A stretch of 6,741 nt of DNA from Hyphomicrobium sp. (GTDB lineage: Bacteria > Pseudomonadota > Alphaproteobacteria > Rhizobiales > Hyphomicrobiaceae). The notes beneath the pieces were generated by a model, which was not told the origin of the DNA, did not search any database, and saw only the letters and a program-made list of their open reading frames with translations. The position numbers and the translations under genes were made by a program. The DNA is taken from positions 1-6,741 of the forward strand of contig JAUVPN010000150.1 of the NCBI GenBank assembly GCA_030598645.1. The letters run 5' to 3'. Positions 6,439 to 6,741 of the stretch are shown here, in pieces (the stretch's first letter is position 1; every line of letters begins with the position of its first letter).

Positions 6439-6741
6439 ATGGAAAACAAGAGAACATTAGCGCCTCTAGTGTTTGCCGCGGCTTTGCTCGGCGCCTCGGC
6501 GGCATTGGCAGCACCTGTGATCGGCACCGGGGACGGATCCCTTGGCGCCCTAGAGACGAATTGGGCGCTTGAGACCGGCGCACCTTTGAACATTGTTAAT
6601 CCAGCCACTCCGTTTTGGGTCGACCCCGCGTCAAGTGGCAATACCGCCCAATGGATTAGCCCCTATACCGGCGAACTGACTCCCCCGGCGTTCACCTGCG
6701 AAGAATTTTGTCCCGCAGACGATCCAACCGCTACAACTACC
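6439..6741 (+). CDS. Secreted protein, N-terminal part; candidate exosortase substrate
   Basis: The first 101 codons are visible and the gene runs off the right edge. ATG 6439 is preceded by GAGGGGGG (6422-6429) with 9 nt spacing. Residues 1-24 are a clear Sec signal peptide: MENKR, a hydrophobic core (LAPLVFAAALLGASAA) and an Ala-Leu-Ala cleavage site before Ala25. The mature part has no further membrane segment. It carries tryptophans at 42, 60 and 72, and the segment NPATPFWVD followed by AQWISPYTG. This pattern of an Asn-Pro segment, a Trp and then QWISP I associate with extracellular galactose-binding-like domains common in PEP-CTERM proteins. Two cysteines, C87 and C91 (CEEFC), precede a Thr/Pro/Asp-rich stretch. 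Position beside an exosortase operon makes it a likely sorting substrate, but the proof, a C-terminal VPLPA- or PEP-type tail with a hydrophobic helix and basic end, lies beyond the window. Confidence 0.75.
   Translation, partial: MENKRTLAPLVFAAALLGASAALAAPVIGTGDGSLGALETNWALETGAPLNIVNPATPFWVDPASSGNTAQWISPYTGELTPPAFTCEEFCPADDPTATTT

Noticed and set aside
6321..6641. 106-residue minus-strand reading frame across the right promoter region
   Set aside because: It runs antisense to the signal-peptide gene and its promoter, and shows no recognisable domain.
1..6741. CRISPR array, tRNA or rRNA genes, insertion sequence ends
   Set aside because: I saw no regularly spaced direct repeats, no tRNA-like or rRNA-like sequence, and no transposase or paired terminal repeats.

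Overview
The window holds part of a Gram-negative exosortase (PEP-CTERM-type protein sorting) and exopolysaccharide locus. The exosortase carries a fused EpsI domain, the arrangement I associate with the VPLPA-CTERM type (XrtD). It sits with a PrsT-like TPR lipoprotein, a WcaJ-type priming sugar transferase, and the start of a secreted protein that resembles exosortase substrates. Moderate-to-high GC, clear Shine-Dalgarno sites and the XrtD-type fusion suggest a proteobacterium. An alphaproteobacterium is my best guess, but the sequence does not prove the lineage.

Layout. Bases 2-424 (+) are the 3' end of a gene ending in a STAS domain. Eight bases later comes the exosortase/EpsI fusion (433-2043, +), followed by the PrsT-like TPR lipoprotein (2059-4470, +). 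Tight spacing and a Shine-Dalgarno site before each start indicate one operon that begins upstream of the window. A short convergent spacer with a hairpin (4500-4533) separates it from the priming glycosyl-1-phosphate transferase (4540-5988, -). The 450-bp region 5989-6438 between this gene and the divergent last gene is not empty. It holds a leader hairpin, a frameshifted and truncated remnant of a GspA/ExeA-like AAA ATPase (about 6052-6265, -), an inverted repeat and a good sigma70-type promoter. That promoter faces the last gene (6439 to the window end, +), which begins with a signal peptide.

How the parts fit (family knowledge plus inference). The priming transferase loads the first sugar phosphate onto undecaprenyl phosphate to start an exopolysaccharide repeat unit. 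Substrates with a C-terminal sorting tail are exported by Sec and processed by the inner-membrane exosortase. EpsI- and PrsT-type proteins accompany this system and are thought to couple it to polysaccharide or surface export. The secreted protein at the right edge is the natural candidate substrate, but its diagnostic C-terminus lies outside the window. The components belong to known families. The least expected content is the ATPase fossil and the regulatory DNA in the divergent intergenic region.
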